A program made the position numbers and the translations under genes. A stretch of DNA of 64,000 bases from a virus, in the IMG/VR virus record IMGVR_UViG_3300024262_000018, positions 49,960 to 113,959 of that record. One strand, written 5' to 3'. Below are positions 42,223 to 49,535 of the stretch, piece after piece. Each line of letters starts with the position of its first letter. Within the stretch, counting starts at the first letter, position 1. The notes under the pieces are model-generated. The model ran no database searches. It saw only the letters and a program-made list of their open reading frames with translations, and was not told where the DNA came from.

Positions 42223-42989
42223 AAATATTATTACTTATATTCGTTCTCTTGTTAGGTTGTGACAAAACAAATAATATGTTTTATTATTACAATGGAGAAT
42301 CTCCATCATTACCAATAGTGAGGAAAATAAGTAATTCTACAGTAGACATATATGATTATAAGAACGCAGGAACAGGTACAATACTAAAAAAAACAAAAGA
42401 ACATGCCTATATCCTTACTTGTGCTCATGTAATAGCAAACAGAAAGAGAAAACACACTCCTATATTCGATTTTAAGGCGTTAGGCCAATATAATATAACC
42501 CCGAAAACAACTTTTCTTGAATCCATTATTAAACCTCTTTTAGTAAAACAAACTAAATGGGTAGATGGACTGCCAATAACTTACTCACATAGTGCTGATA
42601 TATTTTTTCTAGATAGGTCGGTCGATATCTGTATCCTCAGAATAAATGGAAAAATTTATGGAGAAGAGATATCTCCATATAATAATAGTACAGTCGTTCC
42701 AACAGGAACAGAAGTTTATCATGTCGGTAATCTTTTTGGAAGTTTAAATTATTCTGTGACATCAGGGATTATTTCTCATAATTCTCGCGGATTATTTGGA
42801 GAAAGAATACAAGTAGATATAGATGTTACATTTGGTTCTAGTGGCGGCGGCATTTTTACAAAAGATAAAGGCGAATATGTCGGGATGGTGACCGAAAAAG
42901 CCACAAGGGATAGTAGTATTGCTATTATTATTCCTATTAAAAAGATAATAAAATGGCTCGAAGTTTACAGCGTCGAAAGAAATTTTTAA
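42219..42989 (+). CDS. Trypsin-like serine protease lipoprotein
   Basis: 256 aa. Signal peptide with lipobox (LLIFVLLLGC), so probably exported and lipid-anchored. Catalytic triad of the chymotrypsin fold: His in ILTCAHVIA, Asp in SVDICILRI, Ser in VTFGSSGGGIF. GTGTIL and GNLFGSL match strands of DegP-like proteases; no PDZ domain is present. It overlaps the preceding lipoprotein gene by 4 bases, so the two are probably co-expressed. May modify the host envelope or shed or block other phages. Confidence 0.8.
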   Translation: MKILLLIFVLLLGCDKTNNMFYYYNGESPSLPIVRKISNSTVDIYDYKNAGTGTILKKTKEHAYILTCAHVIANRKRKHTPIFDFKALGQYNITPKTTFLESIIKPLLVKQTKWVDGLPITYSHSADIFFLDRSVDICILRINGKIYGEEISPYNNSTVVPTGTEVYHVGNLFGSLNYSVTSGIISHNSRGLFGERIQVDIDVTFGSSGGGIFTKDKGEYVGMVTEKATRDSSIAIIIPIKKIIKWLEVYSVERNF

Positions 42990-42997
42990 TTTTGTTG

Positions 42998-43026
42998 TTG
43001 CTTTTTTACGTTCTCCTGCCTATAAT
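42998..43026 (+). promoter_or_regulatory. Sigma-70-type promoter for the tRNA array
   Basis: TTGCTT, 17-base spacer, TATAAT. About 200 bases before the first tRNA of the array. A GAGCCGG/CCGGCTC inverted repeat (about 43172-43208) lies between promoter and tRNA-Tyr. Confidence 0.65.
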
Positions 43027-43242
43027 CTTGTGAACAGCGATAAAGGCTAAGTTTTATGAATAACATTCAAAACAACTCAACTCAGAACAACGGGACTCTC
43101 GTCCTGTCGTCCCTTTATTGTTTATCTGGGCACTCTTTGTCCCTCGGCTATTATAGTCTATAAGACTAGCTTGAGCCGGACACAAAACTCTCTTTTTATT
43201 CCCGGCTCGGGTCATTTTTTGAAAAATTAATATGAGTTCTAT
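43027..43242 (+). other. Leader of the tRNA array
   Basis: No convincing gene. A 35-codon ATG frame (MNNIQNNSTQNN...) at about 43056 has only a weak ribosome-binding site. Short inverted repeats suggest a structured leader transcript. Confidence 0.35.
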
Positions 43243-43325
43243 GGGTTGGTTGAGCAACTGGACGCTCTGGCGACTGTAACTCGTCCGTCCGAAAGGACAT
43301 TGCAGGTTCGAGTCCTGTCCAACCC
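43243..43325 (+). tRNA. tRNA-Tyr(GUA)
   Basis: Acceptor GGGTTGG/CCAACCC, D stem GAGC/GCTC, anticodon stem GGCGA/TCGTC, loop CTGTAAC (GTA), long variable arm CGTCC-GAAA-GGAC, T arm GCAGG-TTCGAGT-CCTGT. Confidence 0.95.
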
Positions 43326-43333
43326 GGTGATAT

Positions 43334-43422
43334 ACCCTTGTAGCAGAATTGGCTTATGCGATTGACTTAAAATCAATTGAGGAGTATAAACTCCTCGTGT
43401 GGGTTCGACCCCCGCCAAGGGT
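43334..43422 (+). tRNA. tRNA-Leu(UAA)
   Basis: Acceptor ACCCTTG/CAAGGGT, anticodon stem ATTGA/TCAAT, loop CTTAAAA (TAA), long variable arm GAGGAGTATAAACTCCTC, T arm GTGGG-TTCGACC-CCCGC. Confidence 0.92.
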
Positions 43423-43429
43423 ATTACTT

Positions 43430-43516
43430 GCTCCTGTGGCGTAATTAGCAGCCGCGCTAGGTTTAGACCCTAGTGGGAATATCAAATCCCGTGCTGGTGC
43501 AACTCCAGTCAGGAGT
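43430..43516 (+). tRNA. tRNA-Leu(UAG)
   Basis: Acceptor GCTCCTG/CAGGAGT, anticodon stem CTAGG/CCTAG, loop TTTAGAC (TAG), variable arm with GGGA..TCCC, T arm CTGG-TGCAACT-CCAG. Anticodon UAG reads CUN codons; it is not a suppressor. Confidence 0.9.
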
Positions 43517-43523
43517 ACTTATC

Positions 43524-43610
43524 TGCCCCTTTGGTGTAATTGGAAGCCACGATAGTTTCAAGAACTATTGCACTTTAACGTGCGTCTCGGTTCGAGTCCG
43601 GGAAGGGGCA
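43524..43610 (+). tRNA. tRNA-Leu(CAA)
   Basis: Acceptor TGCCCCT/AGGGGCA, anticodon stem ATAGT/ACTAT, loop TTCAAGA (CAA), variable arm GCAC..GTGC, T arm CTCGG-TTCGAGT-CCGGG. Confidence 0.92.
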
Positions 43611-43653
43611 TTTATATATTTTTCGCGCAAAATTATTTTCAAAGTGTAAAACA

Positions 43654-43739
43654 GGGAAAGTAAAGTTCATAGGTTGAGCCACCGTCTGCTAAATGGTTGG
43701 AGTGAGAAATCGCTTGTGTTTCGATTACACTGCTTTCCG
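43654..43739 (+). tRNA. tRNA-Ser(GCU), weak acceptor
   Basis: Acceptor GGGAAAG/CTTTCCG with a G-G first pair, D stem GTTC/GAGC, anticodon stem ACCGT/ATGGT, loop CTGCTAA (GCT), long variable arm with GTGA..TCGC, T arm GTGT-TTCGATT-ACAC. Some stems are imperfect, so it may be decaying or need processing. Confidence 0.6.
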
Positions 43740-43755
43740 TTAATTAGGAAATAAA

Positions 43756-44337
43756 ATGAAAAAAGAACATTTTGATTATGGTTCCTATAAGAAATATATA
43801 AACCGCCAAACTAAGCTAGCCTCTCAAACAGTTTTCAAAACTCTTAGAGATAAGAAGTTTATCGAAGAAAGAGTTAAAGATCTCCTATCTCTTTATCCTA
43901 ATTATAAAAATGTTTTATGCTTAGGATCTAGACATCCAGTAGAAGTGGAAGCGTTTTTAACTGCTGGTTGTTCTGCTATAGGTATTGATCTTTTTGAAAC
44001 GCTACCACATATTATAAAATGCGATATGGCGAAGATGTATGAAAACTCAATACTTCGAAAAAGAAAACCATTTGATATCATATATATGAGCCATTCTTTA
44101 GAACATTGTTTAAATATCGAAGGGCTATTACAAGGAATTCAATGGAGTAATGCGACAGTCTTATATATAAGAGTTCCTATAAAGAATAAACCTGAAAAAT
44201 GGGATTGCACATTATTAGAATTTATGCTTCCAGATGGTAATCCCAATACGATAGAAGAATTATTTACCGGATGGACTCTTAAGGAGTTTACTCCGCTAAG
44301 TAATGAAAAGATTTTTATTTTAGAAAAGAGGAAATAA
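43756..44337 (+). CDS. SAM-dependent methyltransferase-like protein
   Basis: 193 aa. A class I methyltransferase Rossmann start is seen in VLCLGSRHPVEVEAFL (motif I), AIGIDLFET (motif II acidic end) and FDIIYMSHSLEHC (motif IV with SLEH, as in small-molecule methyltransferases). The N-terminal 40 residues are basic. Two tRNA blocks flank it. Substrate could be a small molecule, nucleic acid or glycan. Confidence 0.65.
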   Translation: MKKEHFDYGSYKKYINRQTKLASQTVFKTLRDKKFIEERVKDLLSLYPNYKNVLCLGSRHPVEVEAFLTAGCSAIGIDLFETLPHIIKCDMAKMYENSILRKRKPFDIIYMSHSLEHCLNIEGLLQGIQWSNATVLYIRVPIKNKPEKWDCTLLEFMLPDGNPNTIEELFTGWTLKEFTPLSNEKIFILEKRK

Positions 44338-44338
44338 A

Positions 44339-44650
44339 ATGTCAGCATATTTTGTAGATTTAGATGGAACATTGTTTGAGTTTGGCACAGATATCTTCTT
44401 GCCAGGGACTAAAGAGTTTTTAGAGTTTATTAAAGAAAACAATCATCAACTTATACTAACAACTAGAAGGGGCGATTGGAGTGGGGTTTTTTCAAAAGAA
44501 AGCACTTTAAAAGCCCTTAAAGATCATGGTATAGAATATCATAGTATTATTTTTGGAGTTGATAGTCCTAGAATTGTTGTGAATGACGACGGATGCTCAG
44601 CTATTAATGTTATAACTAATATTGGTATGGAGAAAAAAGATTATGAATGA
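44339..44650 (+). CDS. HAD-superfamily phosphatase-like protein
   Basis: 103 aa. N-terminal AYFVDLDGTLFEFG is HAD motif I (nucleophile Asp and acid Asp). LILTTRRGDW supplies motif II Thr, and VVNDDGCSAINV near the C-terminus resembles motif IV. Short, as in polynucleotide 5'-kinase/3'-phosphatase-like or capsule HAD-IIIC enzymes. Starts one base after the methyltransferase stop. Confidence 0.7.
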   Translation: MSAYFVDLDGTLFEFGTDIFLPGTKEFLEFIKENNHQLILTTRRGDWSGVFSKESTLKALKDHGIEYHSIIFGVDSPRIVVNDDGCSAINVITNIGMEKKDYE

Positions 44651-44858
44651 GATTAAAATTGAATTTAAATCAAAGAGATATGGAGATACATTAGATGTCG
44701 GATATGGATATTCCAATAGCGAGGTTTTTGAAGGAGAGTTAAAAGAAGTTATTCGCAGGCTAGTTGACATAGACAAAAAATGTTATAAATATAATAAAGT
44801 AAATGTTTCTGTTGACCTTGTGGACGGGTATATAGAATTTATTGGAATTAAAAATTAA
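44643..44858 (+). CDS. Hypothetical small protein
   Basis: 71 aa from ATG 44643, overlapping the HAD gene end by 8 bases, with GGAG upstream. Strand-rich (EIKIEFKSKRYGDTLDVGYG). No family recognised. Confidence 0.5.
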   Translation: MNEIKIEFKSKRYGDTLDVGYGYSNSEVFEGELKEVIRRLVDIDKKCYKYNKVNVSVDLVDGYIEFIGIKN

Positions 44859-44866
44859 TAATAACT

Positions 44867-44951
44867 GGATGAACTGGACATCGGTGAGTCCACTTGTTTT
44901 GAAAACAAGCAGGCCCGAAAAGGTCTTGGGGGTTCGAATCCCTCTTCATCC
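44867..44951 (+). tRNA. tRNA-Ser(UGA)
   Basis: Acceptor GGATGAA/TTCATCC, D stem GGAC/GTCC, anticodon stem CTTGT/ACAAG, loop TTTGAAA (TGA), long variable arm, T loop TTCGAAT. Confidence 0.93.
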
Positions 44952-44956
44952 GGTAT

Positions 44957-45042
44957 GGAAGAACTGGGTATTTAGCGAACCCACTCGTCTCGAAAACGAG
45001 CAAGCCTGAAAGGGTTTTGAAAGTGCGAATCTTTCTTCTTCC
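44957..45042 (+). tRNA. tRNA-Ser(CGA)
   Basis: Acceptor GGAAGAA/TTCTTCC, anticodon stem CTCGT/ACGAG, loop CTCGAAA (CGA), long variable arm, T loop TGCGAAT. Sister of the preceding tRNA. Confidence 0.92.
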
Positions 45043-45128
45043 GTTTAATTAATAAAATATAAAAATATTGAGTTGTGGCGTTTAAAAAGTTATAAAGAGG
45101 TATAAAACTTTGATGTAGGAGAAAAACT

Positions 45129-46286
45129 ATGACACCGCTTTTTGATCAATTAGAACCACGATTACTGTTGGATGGCACTTTTCCCGGCGACCTCAACCTT
45201 GATGGTTATGTCAATATGGAAGATCGTACTGAGGTTCATTCTGCTGCGGACTACATCGCGTGGAAGCGTAATATCGGCAAGACCGAGACAATCTCTCTGC
45301 TGGAAACGGTTCCCGGTGAGATACTTGTACAGGGGACGAATCATGCCGATACGATTTTTATAACGAACATTGGTGGTCGTGTTCAGGTTAATGGACAAAA
45401 CGCGGCAGGGGACGGAACCGTTGTTATCCTCGGCGGGAGTGGTGACGATATCATCTCGGTAGTCGGTCGTGATGCGATTGTAGATGCGGGTTCGGGTCGG
45501 GACATCGTTTGGTGTACTGACCCAGATACGGTTACAGATGCCGAAATCGTGCATGTATGCCCGAATTGGCTTCTTGACGGCACACCACTTCCTGAGATTG
45601 CTGGAGTAGAGTCAGGACAGAGTACTGATCTTTCGCATATACCGCTGTTTCCGCATGCTCCAGTGTACACTGATGTACAGCAAGGCATGTTGAATACTGG
45701 TTGGTTATTAGCGGCCTGTTCCTCTATTACGAAACAGCATCCCACGTGGTTAAGAGACAACCTTGTCGCATTCGGCGACAGTACCTACGGTGTAGCTTTT
45801 GCAGACGAGATTGTCCGGGTTGATGCCTCGTTCTGGATTTACCAGTCTGCTGTGGTTGAGGATAAAGGTCCACTGTGGCCCGTTGTTGTTGAAAAAGCCT
45901 ATGCGAGTAGTTTGGTTGGGGGGTATGATGCTTTAGAAAATTGTAAACCAGAAGATGCTATCGAGAAATTACTCGGCTGTAATTCCAGTCTTGTTGCGGG
46001 CGATTTCTTTGATTCAGCAGTAACTGCTTTGAAAGCAAAAAAAACTGTCGTGGTTCAGTTTGCCGAACTGCCGCTGAATGGCATTATTATGCCATTTCAG
46101 ACGTACGCCGTTCTTGCGGCATGGACTGGATATGATCCTGGAGAACAGTGGGTAACGCTCTATGATCCATTTAACTGTGATTATTCACCGAACTATGACG
46201 GCAAGTCGGCTGACGGTTTATATACATTACCTGCGAGTATCTTGGACACGTGCTGGTACATGGTATTAGAGTTGAGTGGCTCTTAG
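45129..46286 (+). CDS. Catalytically dead calpain-like protein of planctomycetal type
   Basis: 385 aa. N-terminus DQLEPRLLLDGTF is the LEPR-XLL motif, then a dockerin-like EF-hand GDLNLDGYVNMED, then a RTX-like Ca-binding stretch GGSGDDIISVVG. From residue 180 a calpain (peptidase C2) domain follows: QGMLNTGWLLAAC, PLWPVVVEKAYASSLVGGYD, PFQTYAVLAAWTG, WVTLYDPFN. The catalytic Cys is Gly191 (codon GGT, one change from TGT), the His is Gln and the Asn is Asp, so it should be inactive. Richer in G+C than neighbours, suggesting recent capture from a planctomycete host. Has GGAG before the ATG. Could act as an inhibitor, decoy or binding protein. Confidence 0.8.
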   Translation: MTPLFDQLEPRLLLDGTFPGDLNLDGYVNMEDRTEVHSAADYIAWKRNIGKTETISLLETVPGEILVQGTNHADTIFITNIGGRVQVNGQNAAGDGTVVILGGSGDDIISVVGRDAIVDAGSGRDIVWCTDPDTVTDAEIVHVCPNWLLDGTPLPEIAGVESGQSTDLSHIPLFPHAPVYTDVQQGMLNTGWLLAACSSITKQHPTWLRDNLVAFGDSTYGVAFADEIVRVDASFWIYQSAVVEDKGPLWPVVVEKAYASSLVGGYDALENCKPEDAIEKLLGCNSSLVAGDFFDSAVTALKAKKTVVVQFAELPLNGIIMPFQTYAVLAAWTGYDPGEQWVTLYDPFNCDYSPNYDGKSADGLYTLPASILDTCWYMVLELSGS

Positions 46287-46293
46287 AAAAATT

Positions 46294-46382
46294 GGAGGGT
46301 AGCAGATATGGTATCTAACTAGTTTAGAAGACTGGGCTAGCCTAATGTAAGTTGGGTTAATTGTTCGATTCAATTACTCTCC
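46294..46382 (+). tRNA. tRNA-Ser(AGA)
   Basis: Acceptor GGAGGGT/ACTCTCC, anticodon stem CTAGT/ACTGG, loop TTAGAAG (AGA), variable arm CCTAA..TTGGG, T arm TAATTG-TTCGATT-CAATTA. An A34 Ser tRNA is unusual in bacteria, where GGA is the norm. Confidence 0.75.
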
Positions 46383-46438
46383 GTACGCAAAGTGGTTTTT
46401 TTTCGCGATAATAAAAAAAACAACAACAAGGAATAAAA

Positions 46439-46714
46439 ATGACAGAATATAAAAATTATGATGATTGGTATGACAATGGACCTGGCAGCGAAAACTTCAC
46501 AAGAAAAATTGTCCAAAGTTCGAAAGTGTATCAAGAGGAAGAATACGAAAAAAAACGCGAAGAAGTAGTAAAAATTGAACGAAGAGATAAAAGGCAAAAA
46601 GCAGAAATAAAAAGATTGCGTAAAGAAAATAAAGAATTAAAAGTCGCATTAAAAAGCATGGTAGACAAACTAAATAGTGTGAAGCGCTATGTTAGTGTAT
46701 ATGATTGGAATTAG
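46439..46714 (+). CDS. Small coiled-coil protein
   Basis: 91 aa. After a short Tyr/Asp-rich start, residues 30-80 form a highly charged helix (KKREEVVKIERRDKRQKAEI, then RLRKENKELKVALKSM) with heptad-like Leu/Ile/Val spacing, a likely coiled coil. Good AAGGAAT before ATG. Function unknown. Confidence 0.6.
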   Translation: MTEYKNYDDWYDNGPGSENFTRKIVQSSKVYQEEEYEKKREEVVKIERRDKRQKAEIKRLRKENKELKVALKSMVDKLNSVKRYVSVYDWN

Positions 46715-46717
46715 CAT

Positions 46718-46787
46718 GACCGATTGGCCGAGAGGCGAGGCGGCGTTCTGCAAAAACGCATACGTGGATTCGAATTCCACATCGGTC
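46718..46787 (+). tRNA. tRNA-Cys(GCA)
   Basis: Acceptor GACCGAT/ATCGGTC, D stem GCC/GGC, anticodon stem GCGTT/AACGC, loop CTGCAAA (GCA), T arm GTGGA-TTCGAAT-TCCAC. Confidence 0.93.
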
Positions 46788-46799
46788 TTTTTTAAACAA

Positions 46800-46873
46800 G
46801 CACCATTAGTGTTTAACGGATCAGCATCTTTGATTTCCAATCAAAAGGTTCCAGTTCGAATCTGGAATGGTGT
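46800..46873 (+). tRNA. tRNA-Gly(UCC)
   Basis: Acceptor GCACCAT/ATGGTGT, anticodon stem TTTGA/TCAAA, loop TTTCCAA (TCC), T arm TCCAG-TTCGAAT-CTGGA. Confidence 0.9.
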
Positions 46874-46881
46874 AGTTGCAA

Positions 46882-46951
46882 GCGGGATTGGTGTCAACAG
46901 TAGCATAGGAAATTGCCTATTTTCAGGAATCAGTGCAAATCTGATATCCCG
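46882..46951 (+). tRNA. tRNA-Gly(GCC)
   Basis: Acceptor GCGGGAT/ATCCCGT, D stem GTGT/GCAT, anticodon stem GGAAA/TTTTC, loop TTGCCTA (GCC), T arm ATCAG-TGCAAAT-CTGAT. Confidence 0.88.
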
Positions 46952-46986
46952 TATATCAAAGAACTCATATTAAAAAGGATGAAATA

Positions 46987-47808
46987 ATGCTAAGAGTTTT
47001 GGTAACAAGTGGCGGAACAAAAGTTAAATTAGATGATGTCCGGTCAATAACAAACATGTCAAAAGGGACATTCGGTGCTAAAATCGCAACTGAGTTCCTT
47101 AAAGCAGATCCGGAAATATATTTAACGTTTTTATCTGCCGAGGGAAGCAAAAACCCTTTCGATATAAATTGTTCAAGATATTTATCTCTTTGGCAAAATA
47201 TAAAAGAAGCTAATAGAGTTCGTAAATTCTATAATTCGCGTCGAACTCGTTATAGCGAAATTTCTTATAAGACTTATAATGATTATGCGGTAGAACTTAA
47301 AGGTCTTTTGGAAGGGAAAAGGTTTGATATTGTTGTCTTGGCTGCGGCAGTTAGTGACTATATTGTAGCTAATACAGTCGAGGGTAAAGTTCGCTCGACA
47401 GAAACTTTAAATATTGAACTAAAACCAGCCGAAAAGTTAATTTCTCAAGTCAAAAGTAAGATGGCTTTTCAAGATAACATTCTTGTTGGATTTAAATTAT
47501 TAGTCGGTAGCACCCATGAACAACTTATTCAAGCCGCTCAAAAAAGCATCTATGATAATGGATGCGATTTGGTTATCGCTAACGATTTAAGGGATATTCG
47601 TAACAGCAATCACAAACTAAGCATTTTAGAGCATCGTTCTGAACTTTATAATGGAGTGTGGAGTGATTCTATAGATCAATATAGCCATATTGACGCATTT
47701 GGAAAACCCCATGAAAATAATTATTTAGCATCTGTTGTAGCTAAAAGAGCGATTCATAAATGGAATAAAACTTTTGGACCGAAAGCGAGGCGAAAATATG
47801 GAGAATAA
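46987..47808 (+). CDS. coaB: Phosphopantothenate-cysteine ligase-like protein (CoaB domain)
   Basis: 273 aa. CoaB motifs: VLVTSGGTKVKLDDVRSITN (nucleotide loop), MSKGTFGAKIA, VLAAAVSDYIV (conserved A-A-V-S-D-Y), ELKPAEKLISQ and ILVGFKLL, then VIANDL. CoaB joins 4'-phosphopantothenate to cysteine using CTP in coenzyme A synthesis. In bacteria it is usually fused after CoaC; here it is separate and comes first, with the CoaC-like gene overlapping its end by 11 bases. AAGGATGAAAT precedes the ATG. Why a phage would boost CoA is unclear. Confidence 0.8.
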   Translation: MLRVLVTSGGTKVKLDDVRSITNMSKGTFGAKIATEFLKADPEIYLTFLSAEGSKNPFDINCSRYLSLWQNIKEANRVRKFYNSRRTRYSEISYKTYNDYAVELKGLLEGKRFDIVVLAAAVSDYIVANTVEGKVRSTETLNIELKPAEKLISQVKSKMAFQDNILVGFKLLVGSTHEQLIQAAQKSIYDNGCDLVIANDLRDIRNSNHKLSILEHRSELYNGVWSDSIDQYSHIDAFGKPHENNYLASVVAKRAIHKWNKTFGPKARRKYGE

Positions 47809-48967
47809 AAAGAAAGTTCTTTGGGGTTTAACAGGATCAGTTGCAAGTGTTTTAACTTCTAAAATAACAAATGAAGCTCCTTGCAGATATGATGTTAAAT
47901 TCGTGGCTACTAAATGTGCCAGATCATTTTTCCATCTATCTCATGTAGACCCTCATAGTAAATTATATTTAGAAAAAGATGAATGGGAATGGACAGAAGA
48001 TAAAAATCAAACAACACAGATGAAAGAACAGGTAACAAAAAGATATTATACCTCAATACGAACAATTTGGCAAAAAGAGGATCCAGTTCTGCATATCGAG
48101 TTAAGAGACTGGGCAGATGTTTTGGTAATTGCTCCCTTAACTGCAAATACTTTAGCAAAAATGGCTAATGGCATCTGTGACAATCTATTAACTTCCATCG
48201 TAAGAGCGTGGCCTAGAGAAAAACCAATGGTAATTGCTCCTGCCATGAATACTGTTATGTGGGAAAGTCCATTTACAAAAGAACACATTAATAAACTTTC
48301 TAATATATATAATCTTAAAGTGGCTTGGCCAGTAGAAAAAGAATTAGCCTGTGGTGATCATGGCCTTGGGGCGATGGCTAATTTAGATACTATTTATGAG
48401 AAAATAGATAATGCCTTCCAATGGATTTCGCCAGTATCAGAATGTAATGGAATTCCTGTAGGTAAACATCCTGGGGCATTTGGCGTACAACGAAAGTATT
48501 CTAAACACTGCGGAGTTGATTTATATGTTAAGGATAATGTTACGGTTCACGCTATGGAACCAGGAAAGATTGTAGCAATTGAACCATTTACTGGTGCTCA
48601 AGATAATTCTCCTTGGTGGAACAATACAGAGTGCGTTTTAATACGTGGCCACTCTGGAAGAACTATTTGCTATGGAGAAATTACTACATCTAATCTCAAT
48701 CCGCCCTTGCGAGTAGGCCAATTTGTAACAAGAGGTCAATATATAGGGAATGTAATACCCGTTTTAAAAGAAGGCAAAGAACGTCCAGATATTCCTGGAC
48801 ATTCAAGATGCATGCTCCATATTGAACTTTATAAAAATAAAACAAATGTTCCTTCAGATGGTTGGGATAAAACAAAAGATATCGTTGGTTTAACTGATCC
48901 TACGCCATTCTTGCTGGACTTTTCCAATGGAAATTTTAAAAAATTAGAGATGACGGAAAATAAATAA
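47798..48967 (+). CDS. CoaC-like flavoprotein fused to an M23-like domain
   Basis: 389 aa from ATG 47798. Residues 1-215: phosphopantothenoylcysteine decarboxylase fold (VLWGLTGSVASVLTSK; ADVLVIAPLTANTLAKMANG; MVIAPAMNTVMWESP; ELACGDHGLGAM with the catalytic-loop Cys). Residues 230-380: LytM/M23-like domain (HCGVDLYV, VHAMEPGKIVAIE, CVLIRGHSGRTICYGEI, RVGQFVTRGQYIGN, MLHIEL). Zinc ligands H-x3-D and the second His of H-x-H are kept, but the first His of H-x-H is Met and the mid-domain His is Glu, so peptidase activity is unlikely. Such a fusion is not known to me. Confidence 0.7.
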   Translation: MENKKKVLWGLTGSVASVLTSKITNEAPCRYDVKFVATKCARSFFHLSHVDPHSKLYLEKDEWEWTEDKNQTTQMKEQVTKRYYTSIRTIWQKEDPVLHIELRDWADVLVIAPLTANTLAKMANGICDNLLTSIVRAWPREKPMVIAPAMNTVMWESPFTKEHINKLSNIYNLKVAWPVEKELACGDHGLGAMANLDTIYEKIDNAFQWISPVSECNGIPVGKHPGAFGVQRKYSKHCGVDLYVKDNVTVHAMEPGKIVAIEPFTGAQDNSPWWNNTECVLIRGHSGRTICYGEITTSNLNPPLRVGQFVTRGQYIGNVIPVLKEGKERPDIPGHSRCMLHIELYKNKTNVPSDGWDKTKDIVGLTDPTPFLLDFSNGNFKKLEMTENK

Positions 48968-48981
48968 AATTAATTTTTCAC

Positions 48982-49010
48982 TTGCATTTCGCCCGCAAAA
49001 CGTCTATAAT
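48982..49010 (+). promoter_or_regulatory. Strong sigma-70-type promoter
   Basis: TTGCAT, 17-base spacer, TATAAT: near-consensus and the best promoter seen in the window. A CCGAA-AA-TTCGG hairpin lies just after the expected start point. Confidence 0.8.
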
Positions 49011-49047
49011 ACTGTGGTGCCGAAAATTCGGACCAAATAGGTGATTT

Positions 49048-49122
49048 ATGAAACGAATGTTTAAACATATTAATGTAGAGAATACATGGGTCTTTAAGAC
49101 CCGTTTAAGCGTTCGTGCGTAA
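49048..49122 (+). CDS. 24-residue leader peptide or small RNA-encoded peptide
   Basis: ATG with AGGTGATTT spacing downstream of a strong promoter and ahead of a terminator: MKRMFKHINVENTW continuing to LSVRA. Basic and too short for domain recognition. A GGGTC-TTTAA-GACCC hairpin lies within the frame. May be a small protein or a regulatory RNA with incidental coding. Confidence 0.45.
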   Translation: MKRMFKHINVENTWVFKTRLSVRA

Positions 49123-49140
49123 AGCCTTTCCTTCTTAAAA

Positions 49141-49176
49141 AAGCTCATCGCACAAAAATGCGATGGGCTTTTTTTA
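49141..49176 (+). terminator. Rho-independent terminator
   Basis: AGCTCATCGCA-CAAAAA-TGCGATGGGCT followed by TTTTTTT. Ends the short promoter/leader unit. Confidence 0.9.
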
Positions 49177-49199
49177 TTGATAATAAGAAAGAATATAAA

Positions 49200-49358
49200 A
49201 TGAGTAAAAATAAAATAAATAATTTAATTAAAGAAATAGAAGGTACATTGAATAGTTGCTCTATTGTTGATATCGAATATCATTTTATCGAAGTAAAAGA
49301 TGAAATGCTTGAAAAGCTTCGAGAATTAAGAGCAGAATTAGGAATTTGGGATAAGTAA
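49200..49358 (+). CDS. Small helical protein
   Basis: 52 aa from ATG 49200 (MSKNKINNLIKEIEGTLN...). Amphipathic helices; no motif. The frame upstream lies in the terminator. Directly followed by tRNA-His. Confidence 0.45.
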   Translation: MSKNKINNLIKEIEGTLNSCSIVDIEYHFIEVKDEMLEKLRELRAELGIWDK

Positions 49359-49365
49359 ATAATAT

Positions 49366-49439
49366 GGTGTCGTGAGTGTGACGGTTTAGCATTTTTGATT
49401 GTGAGTCAGAAGGAACCAGTTCGACTCTGGTACGATACC
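49366..49439 (+). tRNA. tRNA-His(GUG)
   Basis: Acceptor GGTGTCG/CGATACC, anticodon stem TTTGA/TCAGA, loop TTGTGAG (GTG), T arm ACCAG-TTCGACT-CTGGT. Confidence 0.88.
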
Positions 49440-49505
49440 CGTTAAAAGAAAATGATATATTTTCTAGCATACAATTGATATATAAATAGAGCGAAGAAAA
49501 CGTTT

Positions 49506-49534
49506 TAAGGGTGGAAGGTGTTGATCCGCCCTTA
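49506..49534 (+). other. Strong hairpin just before tRNA-Trp
   Basis: TAAGGGTGGA-9 nt-TCCGCCCTTA, 10-bp stem with one T-G, ending one base before the tRNA. May be a processing signal or attenuator. Confidence 0.55.
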
Positions 49535-49535
49535 T

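Noticed and set aside
43054-43257. Minus-strand 67-codon protein
   Set aside because: Overlaps the tRNA-Tyr start and leader, with no ribosome-binding site.
43430-43516. Suppressor tRNA because of the letters TAG in the anticodon
   Set aside because: Anticodon 5'-UAG-3' reads CUN leucine codons; the long variable arm agrees with Leu.
45162-45760. Minus-strand frames inside the calpain-like gene
   Set aside because: Long only because this gene is G+C-richer; the plus-strand frame has clear domains.
46689-46973. 94-codon plus-strand protein
   Set aside because: It consists of tRNA-Cys and two tRNA-Gly genes.
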